Source: Arcobacter lacus
Lineage (GTDB): Bacteria > Campylobacterota > Campylobacteria > Campylobacterales > Arcobacteraceae
Length of the DNA stretch: 64,000 nt
NCBI RefSeq assembly: GCF_003063295.1
Contig: NZ_MUXF01000010.1
Location: 186,001 to 250,000 of the forward strand
Reading direction: 5' to 3'
The notes under the pieces are model-generated. The model ran no database searches. It was given only the letters and a program-made list of their open reading frames with translations, and was not told the origin of the DNA. The position numbers and the translations under genes are program-made. Shown here piece by piece: positions 53,078 to 61,200 of the stretch; the stretch's first letter is position 1; the number at the start of each line of letters is the position of its first letter.

Positions 53078-54539
53078 ATTAGAAAAACTCCAAAATGTTT
53101 TTAAAAAACTTTTTGATTTACCTAAAAAAAAGCTTGAAGAGTTTTTAGATAAACCATCAAATGAGAAGTATAAAGAGATTTATGAATCATTTTTTGATAA
53201 TAGTATAAAACTTCCAAAAGAACCACTTAACGAAAATGACTATGATTATATGAAGAGTTTAAGTGCTGCTGTAGTTTTTCACCATTCAAAAAAACTTCAT
53301 TGGGTAGTTATAGCTTTTTTAGTAACAATATTTACTTTTATAATTTGGGCTTCATTTGCTGAAATTGATGAAATAGCAAGAGGTAGTGGAAAAGTTGTTC
53401 CAAGTGGGCAAAATCAAATAGTTCAACATTTAGAAGGTGGAATAGTTCAAGAGATTTTAGTAAAAGAGGGTGATTTTGTAAATAAAGACCAAGTTTTAAT
53501 AAAAGTTTCAAATGAAAAATCAACATCAACAGTTGCTTCAAATGAAATAAAATCTTATTACTATAAAGCACAAATAAAAAGACTTGAATCTGAATTAAAA
53601 AGAGAGCCTTTTGTTTATGAAACAACAGATAATGAACAACTCAATGAGTTTTTAAATAATGAAAATGAATTTTATCTTACAAATACAAAACAACTTGAAT
53701 CAAAAGTTAATATTTTGAAAGAGCAAATTAAACAAAAAGAAAATGAATTAAAAGATGCTCAACAAACAATTGAACATATGAAATTTTCTGTTGGTGCTAT
53801 TTCAAAAGAAGTTCAAATGACGAAACCAATGGTTGAAAGAGGTATTCGTTCTCAAGTTGATTTTCTAAAACTTCAAAGAGAAGAGAGTGATGCTAAAAAT
53901 AAACTTCAAAGCGTTATTTTGAGTGTTGATAAAATAAATTCAGAAATTATTGAATTAAATAAAAAGATTGATGAAACAAATGGAACTTATGATGCTCAAA
54001 TTAGAGAAAAATTAAATGAAATATATAGTCAATTAAAAGATGTTGAAGCAAATAATGTAGCTTCTTTAGATCAAGTTACAAGAAATACTGTTATTTCTCC
54101 ATCAAATGGAATAGTACAAAAACTTCATGTAAATACAATAGGAGGAGCAATAAAACCTTCTCAAGATTTATTAGAAATTGTTCCAACGGATCATAAATTG
54201 ATAGTTGAAGTGAAAATTTTACCTAAAGATATTGCTTTTATTTATCAAGGACAAAAAGCAATAGTGAAATTTTCTGCCTTTGATTTTTCTATTTATGGTG
54301 GACTTGATGGGCATGTTATAAATATAAGCCCAGATACTATTACAGAAAAAGATGAAAAAACTTTTTATATAGTAAGAATTGAAACAGAAAAGAATTATAT
54401 AGGAAAAGAAGAAAATTCTAAACATATAATTCCAGGAATGGTTGCAGATGTTGATATTATGACAGGTAAAAAAACTGTACTTGATTATATATTAAAACCT
54501 ATTTTAAAAACAAAAACATATACTATGACGGAGAGGTAA
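53070..54539 (+). CDS. HlyD/LapC-type membrane fusion protein
   Basis: A 489-residue periplasmic adaptor that bridges the ABC transporter and the TolC channel. After a cytoplasmic N-terminus of about 75 residues there is one membrane helix (HWVVIAFLVTIFTFIIWASF). A lipoyl half follows (GSGKVVPSGQNQIVQHLEGG and VKEGDFVNKDQVL), then a long coiled-coil hairpin (about 185-330), and a beta-barrel domain with SPSNGIVQKLHVNTIGGAI and VDIMTGKKTVLDYILKPI at the C-terminus. The AGGAGGAG ribosome site lies in the ABC gene. It is typical of the LapBC/HlyBD system. Confidence 0.94.
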   Translation: MNKLEKLQNVFKKLFDLPKKKLEEFLDKPSNEKYKEIYESFFDNSIKLPKEPLNENDYDYMKSLSAAVVFHHSKKLHWVVIAFLVTIFTFIIWASFAEIDEIARGSGKVVPSGQNQIVQHLEGGIVQEILVKEGDFVNKDQVLIKVSNEKSTSTVASNEIKSYYYKAQIKRLESELKREPFVYETTDNEQLNEFLNNENEFYLTNTKQLESKVNILKEQIKQKENELKDAQQTIEHMKFSVGAISKEVQMTKPMVERGIRSQVDFLKLQREESDAKNKLQSVILSVDKINSEIIELNKKIDETNGTYDAQIREKLNEIYSQLKDVEANNVASLDQVTRNTVISPSNGIVQKLHVNTIGGAIKPSQDLLEIVPTDHKLIVEVKILPKDIAFIYQGQKAIVKFSAFDFSIYGGLDGHVINISPDTITEKDEKTFYIVRIETEKNYIGKEENSKHIIPGMVADVDIMTGKKTVLDYILKPILKTKTYTMTER

Positions 54540-54545
54540 AGAAAA

Positions 54546-55142
54546 ATGCAAAAATTGGCACTCTACACAAAAGATAATTTATTATTAAATAGATGGGAAA
54601 ACTTTTTGACTAACTATGAAATAAAAATTATTGAAGATTATGAAGATTTGATTAATTTGGAAAATTCTTTATTAATTTTAAGTAGTTGTGTTGATTTAGA
54701 AAATGAGGAATTTATTCTTTCTAATATACTTAAAAAAGAGAATAAAGTTTTGTTTTTAGAAAGAGTTCCTAATTTACAAAAAGCCAAAAATTGGTTTGCT
54801 TTAGGTATCCAAGGATATGGAAACTCTATGATGGCATCAGTTTATTTAAATTCGGCAATAGAAACGATTTTGAATGGTTATATTTGGTTACTTCCTGAAA
54901 TAACAACTCAATTAATAAAAAATATAAATATTGAAAAAAGTCAAAATACTAATGAAATATTTAAAGATTTGACAAAAACAGAAGAAAAAATAGCTATTTT
55001 AATCAAAAATGGATATACAAATGTACAAATTAGCGATGAATTAAATATTTCAGTAAATACTATAAAAACTCATATCAAACATATCTACGAAAAACTTCAA
55101 GTAAATGACAGATTGTCGTTTATAAATCTTTTTTTTAAATAA
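54546..55142 (+). CDS. LuxR/NarL-type regulator with degenerate receiver domain
   Basis: A 198-residue protein. The C-terminal 60 residues are a LuxR-type helix-turn-helix (LTKTEEKIAILIKNGYTNVQISDELNISVNTIKTHIKHIYEKL). The N-terminal 125 residues have the length and strand pattern of a receiver but begin KLALYTKDNLLLNRW without the acidic pair, and the usual phospho-acceptor strand reads SLLILSSCVDLEN with no Asp at its end. Phosphorylation is therefore doubtful. It is the last gene of the secretion operon (six bases after the adaptor stop) and lies 91 bases before the adhesin start, next to a 20-bp palindrome. It is most likely the regulator of the adhesin gene. Confidence 0.85.
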   Translation: MQKLALYTKDNLLLNRWENFLTNYEIKIIEDYEDLINLENSLLILSSCVDLENEEFILSNILKKENKVLFLERVPNLQKAKNWFALGIQGYGNSMMASVYLNSAIETILNGYIWLLPEITTQLIKNINIEKSQNTNEIFKDLTKTEEKIAILIKNGYTNVQISDELNISVNTIKTHIKHIYEKLQVNDRLSFINLFFK

Positions 55143-55152
55143 ATTTTATCAA

Positions 55153-55217
55153 TATCACCCTTGTGGGTGATAGACAAGCCCTTCTTAAAATATTATAATT
55201 TGTTATTAAATTATAAT
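55153..55217 (+). promoter_or_regulatory. Palindromic operator and promoter of the adhesin gene
   Basis: TATCACCC (55153-55160) and GGGTGATA (55165-55172) form a perfect 20-bp inverted repeat with a TTGT centre. TAGACA (55171-55176) and TATAAT (55194-55199) are separated by 17 bases, so the palindrome is centred about 43 bases upstream of the predicted start. A second TATAAT occurs at 55212-55217. Confidence 0.6.
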
Positions 55218-55233
55218 TTTTGGAGATGATATA

Positions 55234-58200
55234 ATGTCACAAGTAGGAATAATCAAAACTTTAAGTTCAGGAAAATTTTATTTAAAAGATAATTCTGGAA
55301 ATATAAAAGAACTAAATATTGGTGATACAATATCAGAAAATCAAATAGTTTATGGTGATAGTTCAAATTCAACTTCGGCAAAAGTAGAGATATTGCTTTC
55401 AAGCAATGATGTAATAGTCCTTAGTAATGGGCAAAAGCAGTTAATTGATTCTTCTTTAGTTAAAACAGCTTTTGGAAATGAAGAATTGTTTTTTACTAAA
55501 GAAAATTTAGATTCAACTTTTGATAATCATAATTCAAATTCTAATATAATAAGTGACTTAAGAAATGCAGAATTTGGTGCTGATGTAGAAAAAATTTTAG
55601 AAGAGTCTGCAAATGGTGAGAATCAAGCAACAGGAGATGTTACTGAACAAGAGACTACAGAAGGAAAAGAAGAAGTAGAAGATCAAGAAGAAGGTAATGC
55701 AGAATTTCAAGCCAGAGATGGTAATGAAACAGATGTAAACAGTGATTTAAGAGAAACAAAATTCCCAAGAACTCAATCATATAGAGAAGTAGAAAAAAAT
55801 GAAGAAATTTTAGAACAAGGTTTAAAAGATTTAGGTAGTAACATTTCTAATAATTATTTTAATTCAACTTCTCCTTCAATTATTAGACCAGAATCTGGAG
55901 GAGGAAGAGAAAATAATATAACTCCTACTCCAACTGCTCCTACTCCAGTTGCTCCTATTACAATTCCTCCCGTACAACCAGAAGAATCACAACCTGTAGT
56001 AACATATAAGCAAATGATTTTTATAAAACTTTTTGCAGCTGATAAAAATGGAAATGTATTAAAAGATATTAATGGAAATTATCTTGATGCAAATAAAGCA
56101 GAAGAAGGTACGTTTGCTAAATATATAGCTTATGCTTTTAAAGATGGCGAAACTATTTTTAAAGACGATACAAAATTAAATACTAAAATAGGAAAAATAA
56201 ACATCTCTTTTTATGATAATACAGCAACTGGTAATTCTTCTTCAGATGAAAATGATATTACTGGTTTAAAAGATTACAATAATCTTTCAAAGTCACAAGT
56301 AGAAGTAGGTGTTGCTTTTAGTACCGAAGTTTTTAGAGATAAAATTGATGAACCAGAAGAACTTTATAATGTGATAATTGATCAAAATTCATATATTGGT
56401 AATTATGAAAATGTAAAAATAGATTCAAATCCAGTAACTACAACTATTTTTGATGAAATTATATTTGTAAAAATAGAACCTATAACAACTATAACAAATG
56501 AAGGATTAAATTTAAAATATAAAATTGTAGTGGTAAATAGTTCAGGAGAAGAAGTAAAAGTACCAATAGGAAAAGATATAAAAGTAGATTTATTTTATGA
56601 AGGGAATACTTCTAATCCTGCAACTGTAAATACAGATTATACACCAGTAACGAGTGTTACTATAAATGGAGGAACGAGTTATACAGAATTTGAAATAGTA
56701 ACTAAAGATGATTATTATGCAGAGGGTAATGAAGGATTAAAAGTTACTATTACAAATATAGATAATTCAAGTAATGCCTTTAAAGATATATCACTTCATA
56801 CCGTATTAAATGGAGCGTCAAGTGATAAAATAACAGCTATTGGCACAATAAAAGACAATCCTTCAAAAATTGATCAACCAGATACAAGTACAACTTCTGA
56901 TGACTCAACGAATGGAAGTTATGGGCAAGATGATACAGTTTATGCAATTATAACTGGACCAGCGAATGTAAATGAGGGTGATACAACAACAAATTATACT
57001 ATAAAACTTGTAGATAAAAATGGTGTTGAAGTTATAGTTACAAAAAATACGCAAATTACTGTAACTTATAACAATGAAACAACACAAAATGGTGATACAC
57101 AATATGATAATGGTAATACGATAGCTATAACAATCCCTATTGGTAGTTCATCAAATACTTTTACTGTTGACACAATTGATGATCCATATAAAGATAATGG
57201 AGAAAAATTTAAACTTACAATAACTAATGTACAAAATACAGGTGAGTTTGAAAATGTAAAAATTGGTGATAAAAATGGTGATTATAAAAATGTCACTACA
57301 ACAATTCATGATAATTCAAATAATCAAACAACTGAAACAAATGTAGATTATGTAAAAATCGTACTTGTAGCAGTACCTTCTTCTACAACAAAAATAGCAG
57401 ATATTACAAATTTAGATGGAACTCTAAAAATAGATAATGCAAATGAAACTCCTGAAGGTGGGAACCTTTATTATATAGCAGTTGCTGTTGATAATAATGG
57501 AAAACCTCTTTCAACACAAGAAGGAACTGTAACTGTAAACTATGGAACAACTACTGATAATACAGATAAAGATGCAACAGCTGGAACAGATTATGATAAT
57601 ACGACAGTTGTATCAACAACATTAGGCACAGTATTTAGTGTAAATACAAAAGATGATTATTATGCAGAAGGTGACGAAAACTTTACTGTTAAAATTACAA
57701 ATTTAATAAATTCACCATATGAATCACCATCTATTGATACTTCAAAAGATACTGTAACTTCAACTATAAAGGATAATCCAGCAAAAGTAGAGCAACCAGA
57801 TACTGGAACAGGAAACGATAATCCAACAGATGGAAATTATGGAAAAGATGATACAGTTTATGTAAAAATTACAAAAACACCTTCAACAGTAGAAGGAGGG
57901 AATTTAGTACATACAATAACTTTAGTTGACAAAAATGGGGATCCAGTAACTGTTCCAGCTGGACAAACAGTGACTGTAAATTTGACTTATTCAGCGAATA
58001 GTGGAAATTTTACCGAAAGTGATTTATCTACAATAATAAAAAGTGTAACAATTACAGGTGGAAATAGTTCTGTAAACTTTACAAATATAACTAAAGATGA
58101 TTTTACTTATGAAGGAGATGAAGTTTATAATGTAACTATCTCTAGTGTTACTCAATCAGGAGCTTTTGAAAATGTTGCAATTCATACAGATAAAACTACA

Positions 58201-61200
58201 ACAGGAACTATCAAAGATGGTGTAACTATATATAAAGATGGTGTATATATAGATCCTCAAAATGCAATAGTTGATGAAGATGATTTTGATGTAACTGATT
58301 TAAGTTCTTCAATTAGTAATAAAGATGGAAATGCAAGTGATGGGGTAAATACTTATCAAGGTGAATATTTAAATATTATAAAACCAAATACAGATGATGG
58401 ATATAGTTTAGTATTTGATGATACGATAAATATTTACAAAGGTAATAAAGATAGTCTTGAAGATTATGGTTTGTCAAATTTAAAATCTGGTGGACAAGAT
58501 ATTCATTATCAAATTGTGGGAAATAAAATTATTGGATATATTGGTGCAGATGTAGGAAACGGTATAGTAGCTCAAAATAATAAAGTATTTGAGATTACTT
58601 TAGATAAAGATGCTACTATTAGAGATAATTTAAATAAATTAACATCAGATTCATATACATACATTCAATACAAAAATATCGATCATCCAAAAGCAGGAGA
58701 TGCAACAAATCCTATAAATGATGATAATTTAACTTTTGAATTTGGATTTAAAATAACAGATCAAAATAATTCTGAAAGTGAAGTTATTACATTTAAAGTA
58801 ACAATAAATGACTCTTTACCAAAAACAGTAGATTGGACAGAAAATGTAAATGAAGATGAAAGTCTACAAATTGTTATTTCTCCAGAGAATTTTTTAAATG
58901 GAGAAATCAATATTAGAGTAAATGGTTATGACTCAGCAAATGGAAATAATGGTTATACAACACTTTCAAATGGACAAATTATTAATGTAACAGATCCAAC
59001 TGATAGTTCAAAAGTTATTGGAACATTGACAAATAATGGAAATGGAACAGTAACATTTATTCCAAAAGACGATTATAGTAATTATGCTACTAATCCTTGG
59101 TTTGAATATGCTGTTAGTGATTTTGATGGCGATACAGCAGGTGCAAGAGTAAGTATAAATGTAAAACCAGTAGCTGATGCACCAACAATTTTTGTAAAAG
59201 ATATAACAACAACAGAAGATGCAGGAAATACACAAGAAGGGACAAATAAAGTAGTTTTAGAACTTAAAGTTCCAAATTTATCAAAAGATAGTGATGCAAT
59301 ATCTCAAACGTCCCCAGCTGGTTATACTGCTAAACAAAATAGTAATATAACAGTATCTACACCTACTTTAAATGGTACAGGTGATTATAATGGCATTCAA
59401 ACAGGAGATAATCCAGAAAGAAATGGAGAGATAACTTTAACGTTTATAAATGGAAATAGTGTAACAGGTGCAAAAATTTTTAAATCAGATGGTATTACTC
59501 AGGTTGGAGCAGATATAACAACTGCAAATCAAACATTAAAAATTGTAATAGTAACTGTATCTGGTGATTCTAGCACTATAGATTATACTTATCATCATAA
59601 AGATATTATGGCATCAAATCCAAGTGATGCTATTTATCTTACTCAAGCAGAATATGAATCATTAAAAATTCAACATGCAGAAGATAATGATACAGATATA
59701 AAAATAGGTATAAGTGTAACATCTTATGAACTTGATGATAATGGTAAACCATTGAGTACAGCTACTTATGGAACTCAAGTAGAAAAAGAAACAACAGCAA
59801 ATATGACTGTAAAAATCAATCCTATAACAGATGATATCAAATTAGAGTTTGATAATAATGCAAGCTTAGGAACTATTTCTTCAACAAATAGTACAAATGA
59901 TACTTTTACATTTACAAATAAAATAATAGAAGGTTCAGGAGAAATTATATTAAATAATATTCTTTCAAATACAAGTGGTGGTATTGGAGCTACTCCTGAT
60001 TTAGATGGAAGTGAAAAACGAACTTATACTATTGAAGGATTACCTGAGGGAACTATTGTAAAAATAGGAAATACTGAAGCCATAGCAGGATCAGATGGAA
60101 AAGCTACTCTTACATTTAAAGATGCTGAAAATAAATTATTAGATCCACAATTTACAATACAATTTCCAGAGCATTTTGGTGGTGGAGTAAAAGCTACAAT
60201 TACACTTAGTGTATATGATAAAGGTATGGATAGTACGGATACAAAAGGTGCAACAATTTCTAAAACAGTTTATCTAAACTTAGACGTGGAACCTGTCGTA
60301 ACAACTCCAGATATAAATACTATTCAAGTATCACAAGCTATTGGATATGAAGATGCTGGAAGAAGTCAAGGAAATAGTGCTACTCCAAATTCAACTATAA
60401 ACCAACCACAAAATGGAATACCTTTAAATATTAAAGTTAGTTCAACTGATACAGATGGAAGTGAGAAAGCAAATATAAAAATAGGTGATATTCCAAATGG
60501 AAGTGCCTTATATGTATTTGATAACAATTTAAATAGTGGTGCTGGTGCTTGGGTTTTAGTGGATAAAGACTTTATAAGTTCAGGAAATATCTCTGTAACT
60601 CAAAGTGCTGGGAAATATACAGTTGAGATAAAAGATTATCAAAATGATAAATCACCAAAATTTATTCCAGCATTTAATGAAGATAGTGATCCAACGCTAA
60701 AAGTACAAGTTCAATTTATAGATACAGTAATTTACAATGATGGCACTACAAAAACAGAAACAAGTACTTGGAGTGCTACAAAAGATATAGATGTAATTGT
60801 AAAAAATGTTGCAGATGCTCCTATGGGAACAGAATTAAAAGCAAATATAAGTGTAGATGAAGATAGTGAACTTAATCTACAAAGTATTTACACAACTCCA
60901 GCAAATCTTAAATCAACAGATGCTACTGAAGATTTAACAGTTAAAATAGAGTTACAAACTGGATTTACTATAGTTTCTGGTAGCCCATATTATATAGAAG
61001 ATGGATTATATGTTGTAAAAGCTAGTGATATTGCATCTGGAAATATAAAAATAGTTCCTCCAAAAGATTTTAGTGGAAATGCAAGTTTCTATTTGACTTA
61101 CGTAACTACTGAAAAAGCTGGAGAAAATGATAGTAAAACTTGGCAGACACAAACTGTAAATATTTTTGTAGAGCCACAAGCTGATGACGTAAATGTAAAT

